DNA of 64,000 nucleotides, from positions 558,001 to 622,000 of the forward strand of contig OZ255710.1 in NCBI GenBank assembly GCA_965277105.1. Reading direction: 5' to 3'. Source of the stretch: CAXSBA01 sp965277105 (lineage in GTDB: Bacteria; Spirochaetota; UBA12135; COTS27; CAXSBA01). The notes under the pieces are model-generated. The model did no database searches. It was not told the DNA's origin and saw only the letters and a program-made list of their open reading frames with translations. The position numbers and the translations under genes were made by a program. Shown here piece after piece: positions 25,602-33,392 of the stretch (position 1 is its first letter; each line of letters starts with the position of its first letter).

Positions 25602-26486
25602 ATGGATATTACAACATTCCCTTCGCTTAGTCGTGGTGACTTGAGTGAGTTAAGGCAGTCCATTGATGGAAAATTTAGCGACTTCATCAGAGAGTATGGT
25701 AATGCAGTAGAGGCTTTTTTTGACCCATTGCTGTGGCTGCTGGTGTGGTTTGAAAAGTTACTGTTATCTACTCCTTGGTTTATTGTGGTTCTTGGTATTG
25801 GGCTTTTGGCCTGGTTTGGTTCAAAAAATATAAAAGTCAGTTTAGGTTCGGTTATCGCTATTTTATTTATAGGGTATTTTGGTATGTGGGAAGATACCAT
25901 GTCAACCCTGGCTATCGTTTCAGTTGCTACGCTTGTTTGTGTTGCTATCGGCATTCCCGTTGGTATTATCATGGCTCGTTCTCAAAAGATACAGTCAATT
26001 ATTACGTTTTTCTTAGATATTATGCAGACTATCCCGGCTTTTGTCTACCTTATCCCTATTGTTATGCTTTTAGGTATAGGCAAGGTTCCCGGCTTAATAG
26101 CCGTATGCGTGTATGCTATTCCTCCTATTGTTCGCTTAACTAATTTAGGAATTAGACTAGTAAATATAGAGGCTATAGAAGCAGCTAATTCTTTTGGAGC
26201 TAATTATTTCCAAAAACTTTTTGGTGTTCAAATACCACTAGCCTTGCCTAATATTTTTGCTGGTGTCAATCAGACTATTATGATGGCACTTTCAATGGTT
26301 GTCATTGCTTCGATGATCGGAGTAAGCGGACTGGGAGTCCCGGTTCTTCGCTCTATATCAAATCAGTATCTAGCGCTAGGAGTATTTAATGGCTTAGCTA
26401 TAGTTGCCTTAGCGATTATATTTGACCGAGTAACTCAAGCATACGGTGAGCGCATTCAAAAGCATAGGAGTGGGCGAAAAATTTGA
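25602..26486 (+). CDS. proW: Glycine betaine ABC transporter permease (ProW type)
   Basis: The product has 294 residues. An N-terminal cytoplasmic stretch is followed by several membrane helices, starting around LLWLLVWFEKLLL and WFIVVLGIGLLAWFG. The permease core includes IGIPVGIIMARS, DIMQTIPAFVYLIPIVMLLG and the coupling EAANSFGANYFQKLFGVQIPLALPNIFAGVNQ, which contains the EAA loop (E-A-x-x-x-x-G) that contacts the ATPase. ALSMVVIASMIGVSGLG is typical of the ProW/OpuAB family. It works with ProX and ProV to import compatible solutes against osmotic stress. Its stop overlaps the proV start in a TTGA junction. Confidence 0.93.
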   Translation: MDITTFPSLSRGDLSELRQSIDGKFSDFIREYGNAVEAFFDPLLWLLVWFEKLLLSTPWFIVVLGIGLLAWFGSKNIKVSLGSVIAILFIGYFGMWEDTMSTLAIVSVATLVCVAIGIPVGIIMARSQKIQSIITFFLDIMQTIPAFVYLIPIVMLLGIGKVPGLIAVCVYAIPPIVRLTNLGIRLVNIEAIEAANSFGANYFQKLFGVQIPLALPNIFAGVNQTIMMALSMVVIASMIGVSGLGVPVLRSISNQYLALGVFNGLAIVALAIIFDRVTQAYGERIQKHRSGRKI

Positions 26487-27523
26487 ATAACGACGTTGCT
26501 ATTCAAATAGAAGGGTTGTATAAAATTTTTGGTTCTCGTCCGCAAAAACTACTCGAAAAAGTTAAAAATAATATATCGAAAACCGATTTATTAGAAAATC
26601 ATAACCATGTCTTAGCTTTAAATAACATTAACCTTACTATCCGGAAAAGTCAAGTTAGTGTGATTATGGGATTATCGGGTTCGGGGAAATCCACTCTTAT
26701 TCGGCATATTAATCGTCTCATTGAGCCAACAGCAGGTAAAATTATCGTATATGATGATGATATCACTTCATTTTCTAAAAAAGAATTATTGGAATTTAGA
26801 CGGCATCGAGCCTCTATGGTTTTTCAGAAGTTTGGCCTGCATATCCATAAAACGGTTGCTGAAAATATTGCCTATGGGCTTATTGTTCAGGGAGTGAAAA
26901 AAAAAAAAGCAATAAGAGATAGTCGTCATTGGTTGGAAAGGGTAGGCCTTTCGGGTTTCGAAAATAGTTACCCTTCTGCTTTGTCGGGAGGAATGCAGCA
27001 GCGGGTAGGTTTAGCCCGGGCCCTGGCCACCAATAGCGATATACTTTTAATGGACGAGCCATTTTCTGCGCTTGACCCCCTTATTCGTAGTGAAATGCAA
27101 AACATCCTTTTAGAGCTTCAAGAAGAGCTTAACAAAACCATTGTGTTTATCACTCATGACTTGGATGAAGCACTTAGAATTGGCAATACCATTAGTATTT
27201 TAAGGGATGGCGCGATTATTCAAACGGGAATTCCTAAAGAAATTATCCTAAATCCTAAAGACGAGTACATTATTGATTTTGTGAAAGACATCAATAAAGG
27301 CAGGGTGATTAAAATTAGAGTGATTACAGTTGAGAAAAAGAGAGAAAAAGCTCAAACATTACCAGCTGATTTGGCCCTAGAAGACGCCTTAGAAGCCTTA
27401 GTTGCTATTAAAGAGCAATATGCTAATGTTGTTGATAATAATCATGTTATCGGCTCCATTACTTTAGCGGAAGTGGTGCAAGCGATGACCAAGACTAGAA
27501 AGACTTCGGAAAATTATGCCTAG
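26483..27523 (+). CDS. proV: Glycine betaine ABC transporter ATP-binding protein (ProV type)
   Basis: The product has 346 residues. Walker A GLSGSGKST, the Q-loop region VFQKFGLHIHKTVAENIAYGL, signature LSGGMQQRVGLARALA, Walker B ILLMDEPFSALDP and the switch His in VFITHDLDEA are all intact. The C-terminal tail (about 80 residues, ending VVDNNHVIGSITLAEVVQAM) looks like a shortened CBS-type regulatory region. In OpuA/ProV proteins such regions sense ionic strength. The family form has about 400 residues, so one CBS motif may be lost. The TTG start overlaps the proW stop by four bases (TTGA), indicating coupled translation. Confidence 0.93.
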   Translation: MNNDVAIQIEGLYKIFGSRPQKLLEKVKNNISKTDLLENHNHVLALNNINLTIRKSQVSVIMGLSGSGKSTLIRHINRLIEPTAGKIIVYDDDITSFSKKELLEFRRHRASMVFQKFGLHIHKTVAENIAYGLIVQGVKKKKAIRDSRHWLERVGLSGFENSYPSALSGGMQQRVGLARALATNSDILLMDEPFSALDPLIRSEMQNILLELQEELNKTIVFITHDLDEALRIGNTISILRDGAIIQTGIPKEIILNPKDEYIIDFVKDINKGRVIKIRVITVEKKREKAQTLPADLALEDALEALVAIKEQYANVVDNNHVIGSITLAEVVQAMTKTRKTSENYA

Positions 27524-27622
27524 TTTCTATCCGTTATGGTAAAAACAACTTTTTTTTAATTTATTTTATAATATAATTTTTATTAATCTATTTAAATTTA
27601 AACTATTTATTCTTTTTAAAAA

Positions 27623-29659
27623 ATGACCAACCAAAGTAAAAATTTCCAACACAATTATAGTGTTGATTTAATTAATATTAAAATTAATCAACCAATAAAA
27701 GCTAATATCGTTTTTTCTCCTTCTAATAAAACAATAAAAAACTTAGAAAGTAATCAAGAAAAAATTATAGAAGATAATTATCCTACCGGAAAAGCTATCC
27801 TAGCTTTTTTAGGTAAAGAAAACCATCCTTTCTTAGTGATGAAGCAAGGCGAAGAATTAAAAGACTTAACTGAAACTATAACTAAAAGTTGCACAGTGGA
27901 ATTTTTAGATAGCACGACAAAAGAGGGGTTGGAGGTTTATCGCCATACCACAGCCCATGTCATGGCTTATGCTTTAATCAATTTATACCCACAAGCCAAA
28001 CTCACTATTGGCCCGGTGATTGAAGGTGGTTTTTTTTACGACGTGGATGAAGTCACCTTAAAAGAAGAGGATTTAGAAAAAATCGAAAAGGAAATGGGGA
28101 AACTTATTGCTAAAAAGTACTTAAATGAGCGAGTAGCAATAACTAAAACCGAGGCTCAGAAAATATTTCAAGACAACCCGTATAAGTTAGAAATTATTAA
28201 TGATTTAAAAGAAGACGAGCCTATTACGTATTATAAGATGGGAGATTTTGTTGATTTGTGCCGTGGTCCGCATATTCCTCACATTGGTTTTATCAAGGCC
28301 TTTAAATTGCAGCGTTTAGCCGGAGCTTACTGGCGAGGTAAGTCAAGCAATAAAATGCTCACGCGTATTTATGCGACTAGTTTTTTTAATCCAAAAGACT
28401 TAAAAGAGCATTTAAAAAAATTAGAGGAATTAAAAGCAAGTGATCACAATAAACTAGGAAGAGATTTGGGGTTTTTTATCTCGAATGAGCAAGTCGGACA
28501 AGGGCTTCCACTCCTTACTCCCAAAGGGAGTCGGTTAAAAAAAATCTTAGAAAACTGGGTCGAGGAAGAAGAAACCAAAAGAGGCTATGAGTTTACCATT
28601 ACCCCTTATCTAGCTAAAAGCGATCTTTATAAAATCTCTGGTCATTGGCAGCATTATAAAGAAAATATGTTTGTCATTGAAGGCGAAAAAGGTGAAACGC
28701 TAGCTTTAAGGCCGATGACTTGTCCTTTCCACTTTTCCCTTTACAATGCCCAGAAAAGGAGTTATCGGGAACTACCTGTTCGTTATGCGGAAAATAGTAC
28801 GTTGTTTCGAAATGAGGCGTCGGGAGAAATGCATGGGCTTATTCGAGTGCGACAATTTACTTTAGCTGATGGGCATATTATGTGTACCCCCGAGCAAGTG
28901 GCGAAAGAGTTTAAAGGGTGTTTGGAGCTTATTGAATACTATTTAAAAACTCTTGAGTTGGATAATTATTATTTTAGGCTATCGAAGTGGGATCCTAATG
29001 ACCCAGAAAAGTACATTAATAATCCTACTAATTGGGAAAAAACTGAAAAGCAAATGAAAGAGATTTTAGATAATCTTTCTCTAAGTTATGTTGAAGCGGT
29101 TGGAGAAGCGGCTTTTTATGGCCCTAAACTAGATATTCAGATGAAAAACGTGCATGGTAAAGAAGACACCATTATGACCGTTCAAATTGATTTTGCTTTG
29201 CCTGAGCGTTTTAATATGCGCTATACTGATATGAACGATCAAGAAAAAAGGCCTATCGTTATTCACCGTGGCTCGTTGGGTTGCTATGAGCGAACAATTG
29301 CGATGCTTATTGAAAACTACAAAGGGAAATTGCCATTTTGGCTAGCTCCAGAGCAGATTGAGATTTTATCGATAAGCGACCAGGTGCATGCTTATGCGGA
29401 AGAAATTTATTATCAACTTTTAGAGAAAAAACTACGAGTAAAATTAAACCTAAAAAATGATTCGTTAGGGAAAAAAATTAAAGAAAGTCAAAAACAAAAA
29501 ATCCCTTGTGTCTTGACCATTGGTAAGCAAGAACAGGAAAAAAATACGATTAGCCTTAGGACGCTAACTGGTGAAGTTAAAAACGATTTAAAATTAACCG
29601 ATTTGATAACTATTTTTCAAAATGCTAATTCTAAAAAACTAAAGCATTTGCCTTTATAA
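27623..29659 (+). CDS. thrS: Threonyl-tRNA synthetase
   Basis: This class II enzyme charges tRNA-Thr. The 678 residues show an N-terminal TGS-like part (LLxFLGKENHPF region), the editing domain with YRHTTAHVMAYAL (H-x-x-x-H) and MGDFVDLCRGPHI, and then the catalytic core. The zinc-binding Cys is in RPMTCPFH. Motif 2 is seen in TLFRNEASGEMHGLIRVRQFTLADGH and motif 3 in HRGSLGCYERTIAMLIE. The C-terminal anticodon-binding domain begins at PFWLAPEQIEIL. The length is slightly above the usual 640. Its stop overlaps the end of the convergent LysE-type gene by 6 bases. No leader regulation is obvious in the AT-rich gap before it. Confidence 0.96.
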   Translation: MTNQSKNFQHNYSVDLINIKINQPIKANIVFSPSNKTIKNLESNQEKIIEDNYPTGKAILAFLGKENHPFLVMKQGEELKDLTETITKSCTVEFLDSTTKEGLEVYRHTTAHVMAYALINLYPQAKLTIGPVIEGGFFYDVDEVTLKEEDLEKIEKEMGKLIAKKYLNERVAITKTEAQKIFQDNPYKLEIINDLKEDEPITYYKMGDFVDLCRGPHIPHIGFIKAFKLQRLAGAYWRGKSSNKMLTRIYATSFFNPKDLKEHLKKLEELKASDHNKLGRDLGFFISNEQVGQGLPLLTPKGSRLKKILENWVEEEETKRGYEFTITPYLAKSDLYKISGHWQHYKENMFVIEGEKGETLALRPMTCPFHFSLYNAQKRSYRELPVRYAENSTLFRNEASGEMHGLIRVRQFTLADGHIMCTPEQVAKEFKGCLELIEYYLKTLELDNYYFRLSKWDPNDPEKYINNPTNWEKTEKQMKEILDNLSLSYVEAVGEAAFYGPKLDIQMKNVHGKEDTIMTVQIDFALPERFNMRYTDMNDQEKRPIVIHRGSLGCYERTIAMLIENYKGKLPFWLAPEQIEILSISDQVHAYAEEIYYQLLEKKLRVKLNLKNDSLGKKIKESQKQKIPCVLTIGKQEQEKNTISLRTLTGEVKNDLKLTDLITIFQNANSKKLKHLPL

Positions 29660-30247
29660 AAGGATAATCCCTTCGTAAAGTAGGAAAAGCCCATAGCCTA
29701 ATAGCAAGGAAGAAGTTACGTAGCGGACTTTATTCATCATTAATCGGTTTCCCATTTTTGCTAAAGCCAAGAAAAAAACCGAACCGGCTAACAATATCGG
29801 AGGGACTACCACAGCAAAAATGAGGCTTTTGGTTATAACTGAAAGTTCATCTAATTTCATCATACTTAAAACACCAGCTGGAACGGTTAGGTAGATTTTG
29901 GGACTGGTGCAGGTGATAATTACCATATTCCAAAAAGTAAAACTAATTTTAGCTTTTTTGACCTGGAGGTAAAATGATTTAATCGCTAGATAGATAATAA
30001 AGCTAGCCCCAATAAAATAAAGAGGAATTAAAGAAAAAGATAAAGCGTCATTGGCCTGTAAAATCAAATAAGCCATTAAAAAATTAAAAGGCGCAAAAAA
30101 TAAAAAAAGGTAGATGAGATATTGTTTATAAATAGAAAGAGAGTTTTCTTGTGTGTGATAATTCATCCAAGCCATCCAAAAAGGCCCGGGAGTAAAGGCA
30201 AAAGAAAACCAAAAAGCAATGGCTGGTAGATAGAGATAAAAATCCAT
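29654..30247 (-). CDS. LysE/RhtB-type small-molecule exporter
   Basis: The product has 197 residues and six predicted membrane helices (near 5-25, 40-63, 73-93, 100-123, 135-160 and 170-193). The family motif F-T-P-G-P is at residues 18-22 in the first helix. LysE/RhtB proteins export amino acids or related metabolites; the substrate here cannot be told. A second family feature, T-S-P-K-I-Y in helix 4, corresponds to the conserved N/S-P-K element. The gene is single, convergent with thrS, and lies downstream of the terminator that ends the lipoprotein gene at 30380-31183. Confidence 0.75.
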   Translation of the reverse strand: MDFYLYLPAIAFWFSFAFTPGPFWMAWMNYHTQENSLSIYKQYLIYLFLFFAPFNFLMAYLILQANDALSFSLIPLYFIGASFIIYLAIKSFYLQVKKAKISFTFWNMVIITCTSPKIYLTVPAGVLSMMKLDELSVITKSLIFAVVVPPILLAGSVFFLALAKMGNRLMMNKVRYVTSSLLLGYGLFLLYEGIILL

Positions 30248-30299
30248 TTATTGAAAAATTTTTATTTTAATCTTGCTATTTTGTGAATAAAAATAAGAA

Positions 30300-30345
30300 A
30301 AGAGTAAAAATATTATAATCTATCTTTACTCTTTTTTTCTATTTT
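30300..30345 (-). terminator. Terminator of the lipoprotein gene at 30380-31183
   Basis: AAGAGTAAA (30300-30308) pairs with TTTACTCTT (30325-30333) in a 9-bp stem with a 16-base loop. U-rich sequence lies on both sides, so it could work in either direction. Given gene order, the minus-strand lipoprotein transcript is the likely client. Confidence 0.65.
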
Positions 30346-30379
30346 TTTATGAGGTTGATTTTTAAAAAAGTTTTATTAA

Positions 30380-31183
30380 TTACTGATTTTTATAAGCAAT
30401 ATTATACCCTTCCACATAACTTTTTAAGCGCTCAGACCCAATATTACCAATATCATCCGAAGAGTAAAATTCATTATTAACATAGTCGTAAATCACGTCG
30501 TTACCGTTTCCGATTTTACTAGATTTTTTAAAATAATTTCTAGAAACTCCATACCATCCCATGCGAGCATAAGTTTGGGCTGCATAAAACAAAGCATCGT
30601 TAAAATAGTTAGTATCTTTTAGCCGACTACTTTCTATTTTATAAAATGCTCCAATAGCTTTTTTTTTATTCTTCAAATCAGAGTAAGCCAAATCAAGGGT
30701 AACTCCATACCAAAGCAGGCCCCTAGCCTTAAGATTATCATCAGTGGCTTGATAACCAACTTCTTGTAAAAGTTCTTCAGCGTTATTGCGAAAATCAATT
30801 CTCTCTTGAGAAGAAAATCTACTTTTTTGTAGCATCATAGTCATGTAAGCTATTCCTCGATAATACTTATTGTAAAAGTCATCTTTATTTTGAGTAAGTC
30901 TAATAACTTTTTTATATCTCCCTTCTTCAAGTGCTTCTCTTACCTCTAAAATACTATGAGGAACTTCATCACTATTATCTGCTTGTTCATTATAAACAAA
31001 TTTTTCTTCTTCGTTAGCTTTTTTTATTTTAGATTTTTTATCGTTATTAGATGAAATAGCTTCAGTAGCCTGATTGTTATTTTGATTTTTTATTTCTTTT
31101 TTAACTTCTTGTTTAGATAAACAAGAATACAAGAAAATAAAACTTAATAATAAAAAACCCCATTTAATTTTTTTCTTAATCAT
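30380..31183 (-). CDS. Predicted lipoprotein with helical repeat region
   Basis: The product has 267 residues. A basic start, a hydrophobic core and the lipobox LYSC put the lipidated Cys at residue 21. A charged, low-complexity linker of about 70 residues (Lys, Asn, Glu rich) follows. The rest is helical with TPR-like spacing: VREALEEGRYKKVIRLTQ, YRGIAYMTMMLQKS, LLWYGVTLDLAYSD, FYAAQTYARMGWYGVSRNYFKKS. It resembles the TPR lipoproteins common in spirochaete envelopes. No enzymatic motif is seen. It stands alone, 84 bases from the divergent recombinase gene. Confidence 0.72.
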   Translation of the reverse strand: MIKKKIKWGFLLLSFIFLYSCLSKQEVKKEIKNQNNNQATEAISSNNDKKSKIKKANEEEKFVYNEQADNSDEVPHSILEVREALEEGRYKKVIRLTQNKDDFYNKYYRGIAYMTMMLQKSRFSSQERIDFRNNAEELLQEVGYQATDDNLKARGLLWYGVTLDLAYSDLKNKKKAIGAFYKIESSRLKDTNYFNDALFYAAQTYARMGWYGVSRNYFKKSSKIGNGNDVIYDYVNNEFYSSDDIGNIGSERLKSYVEGYNIAYKNQ

Positions 31184-31267
31184 TTTTGTGTAGTACTCCT
31201 TCGTTAGTTTATAGTTAAATATACAATTATATTATCGATAATATAATTAAAAAGCATTAAAAAAACA

Positions 31268-32164
31268 ATGAAAAAAACTATTCTATTATATAAAAATTAT
31301 TTAAATTATCTTATGCTAGATAATCGCTTGGCCATTAATACAAAAATAGCCTACAAAAGCGATTTAAAGTTGTTTTTGAATTTTTCCAAAAAAAATAAAT
31401 TAGATTTTTTATTTAAAGAGAATTATAATAATTTTCTCCAATATCTTTTTGAAAAAAAGTATCAAATTTCTTCTATTGTTAGGATAAATTTTTCTCTTAA
31501 AAATTTTTTTACTTTTCTTCTGTGGCAAGGTTCCATAAAAAAAATGCCTTTCCATTTGAGTGTGAATTTAAAAAAACCTAAAAAATTACCTAAGGTTTTT
31601 TCTAAAGAAGAAATTTACGCACTCCTCAAAGATAAAAAAAATTCAAATCAACCTAGTTTTATTAACCAAAGGAATAACCTTATAATAGAATTACTCTACG
31701 GCTTGGGGTTAAGGATTAGCGAAGCAAAAAACATTTTACTCACCGACCTAGATTTAACCAATAGTAATATCCTTATTAAAGGGAAAAGGAATAAAGTGGT
31801 TTCTCTTCCATTAACCAAAAGATTGCACGCAAAAATCAGAGAATATTGTCAGGTTCGAGAAAAGTATTTAAAAGGCAAGACCAGTCATCCCTATCTACTG
31901 ATTAATCAAAGAGGGGAGCCCATTACTATTAGAGGAATTCGCTATCTCTTTTATCAAAAAAATAAAACGATAATTAAAAGTCAAGGTTTTTCTCCGCATA
32001 GCTTGCGTCACTCACTGGCCACCCATTTATTAGAAGCGGGGGCAGATTTAAAAAGAATTCAGCAAATTTTAAGGCATCAATCCATCCAAACTACGGAAAA
32101 ATATACCCAAGTAAGTAAGAAGTTATTAAAAGAAAAATACTTAAAAAATCATCCTCTAGCGTAG
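31268..32164 (+). CDS. Tyrosine recombinase, XerC/XerD-like
   Basis: The product has 298 residues, the normal Xer length. The N-terminal SAM-like DNA-binding domain (residues 1-100) contains the typical AINTKIAYKSDLKLFLNF stretch. The catalytic domain carries the full set: Arg in GLGLRISEA, Lys in the KGKRNK beta-hairpin, H-x-x-R in HSLRHSLATHLLEAGA, His in LRHQSIQTTEKY, and the nucleophilic Tyr of that last segment. Xer proteins resolve chromosome dimers at dif. No phage or transposon genes lie near it, which fits a housekeeping recombinase better than an integrase. No dif-like site was identified. Confidence 0.88.
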   Translation: MKKTILLYKNYLNYLMLDNRLAINTKIAYKSDLKLFLNFSKKNKLDFLFKENYNNFLQYLFEKKYQISSIVRINFSLKNFFTFLLWQGSIKKMPFHLSVNLKKPKKLPKVFSKEEIYALLKDKKNSNQPSFINQRNNLIIELLYGLGLRISEAKNILLTDLDLTNSNILIKGKRNKVVSLPLTKRLHAKIREYCQVREKYLKGKTSHPYLLINQRGEPITIRGIRYLFYQKNKTIIKSQGFSPHSLRHSLATHLLEAGADLKRIQQILRHQSIQTTEKYTQVSKKLLKEKYLKNHPLA

Positions 32165-32229
32165 TTAGCCTAGTTGGCTTACAATAGCGACAATCATCAT
32201 TTCTAGTGGTAAATTCTTTAATTATTTTT

Positions 32230-33222
32230 TTATAGAGATATAACTTTTTTTAATTCCTTAGTAAGGTTATTGGCGCTAGTAAATGCTGATTCAATCCTTC
32301 CTCGAATCAAGGAATCCCCGCATACTGCTAATTTGTTGGTTTTATCTAGTAAGTAAGAACTCCCCGATTGTTTGCCTATATTAGCATACCTCCAACCATG
32401 GATAGCAACGTGATTAGCTTTCTTTAAATCTTTTCCGATTATCTCGCTAGTGGTGGTAAGTAGGTGCTGGGTTATTGGTTCCTTAGCATTGTCAATATGT
32501 TCGGTGGCGTAGGCGTTGGTTGAGTGGATGAGGAGGGTGGTGGTGTGTTGATTCCTTTTTGGTTTGGAGCTATTAATCGAAATCCAACTAATATCGGCGT
32601 TTTTCACCAAAGCGGCATCAAACCCTAAATCGATTGGTTGAGAAAAACCAAGCATAAGCGAAAAACAAGCAAGCATTTTTTTATCAAGTAGATTATTGTA
32701 AAATGAAATATTAGAAGGTAATAATTTTATCGTTTGAGGGCTAGGGGTAGTAACAATTACCCAATCAAAGTCCCCTAAATCATTATTGGCATCATCAAAT
32801 ATTTTCCATTTATTATTAGAGGGGATTAACTTTTCTACCCTAGTTAGTAGTTTGACATTTAAATTTTTCGCTAGGTATTTTCCAATACTATTCATATTTG
32901 GGATACCCACATAATGAGCAGGCTTGTCATCCCAGATTCGCTCGTTTATAACAGTAGGCCCATCGTATTCTCGAAAACGTGCTTTCCATAGTTGAATGAC
33001 ATTGTCTTTTAATAATGGTTGGAGAAACTTTTCAAACTCGGAGGTTTTTGCATGAAAAAATTGCGCCCCATGATCAAAGTGAAATTCATTAGCGTAGCGG
33101 GTTGCTATTCGTCCTCCGACACCCCTAGATTTTTCAAAAATAGTAATTTCGTTATACTCTTTTAAGTTTTTGGCAACGACTAATCCAGCAAGCCCAGCTC
33201 CAATAACGGCAATTTTTTTCAT
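32230..33222 (-). CDS. Renalase-like FAD-dependent oxidoreductase
   Basis: The product has 330 residues. It opens with the dinucleotide-binding fingerprint IAVIGAGLAGLVVAKNL (residues 4-20), an acidic end to strand 2 (IFEKSRGVGGR) and F-D-H-G-A-Q-F-F, the set typical of the renalase and amine-oxidase-like group. A second strand-turn VIVTTPSPQ and a C-terminal LAVCGDSLIRGRIESAFTSA close the FAD site. Bacterial renalases oxidise mis-formed dihydro-isomers of NAD(P)H; whether this one does is not known. It is a single gene convergent with the recombinase. Confidence 0.8.
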   Translation of the reverse strand: MKKIAVIGAGLAGLVVAKNLKEYNEITIFEKSRGVGGRIATRYANEFHFDHGAQFFHAKTSEFEKFLQPLLKDNVIQLWKARFREYDGPTVINERIWDDKPAHYVGIPNMNSIGKYLAKNLNVKLLTRVEKLIPSNNKWKIFDDANNDLGDFDWVIVTTPSPQTIKLLPSNISFYNNLLDKKMLACFSLMLGFSQPIDLGFDAALVKNADISWISINSSKPKRNQHTTTLLIHSTNAYATEHIDNAKEPITQHLLTTTSEIIGKDLKKANHVAIHGWRYANIGKQSGSSYLLDKTNKLAVCGDSLIRGRIESAFTSANNLTKELKKVISL

Positions 33223-33345
33223 AAATTTTTAGGAAGTAAGGGGAGCCAGTTTAAAGCTCAAATTTAGTAAAAGAGCAATGAAATGAGTTATTGTCAGCTT
33301 AGTAATTTTAAGTTTTTTTAATACAAAGTTACTTTAAAAAATTAG

Positions 33346-33377
33346 CAGGTAAAAAGAAAAATAATTCTTTTTACCTG
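33346..33377 (-). terminator. Terminator of katG
   Basis: CAGGTAAAAAGAA (33346-33358) and TTCTTTTTACCTG (33365-33377) form a perfect 13-bp stem with a 6-base loop. On the minus strand it is followed by a T-rich run. It begins 16 bases past the katG stop. Confidence 0.85.
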
Positions 33378-33392
33378 TAGTTTAAACTAAAA

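Noticed and set aside
31268..32164. Integrase marking a genomic island
   Set aside because: The protein has Xer length and motifs, and no tRNA, attachment repeats, phage or transposon genes were seen around it.
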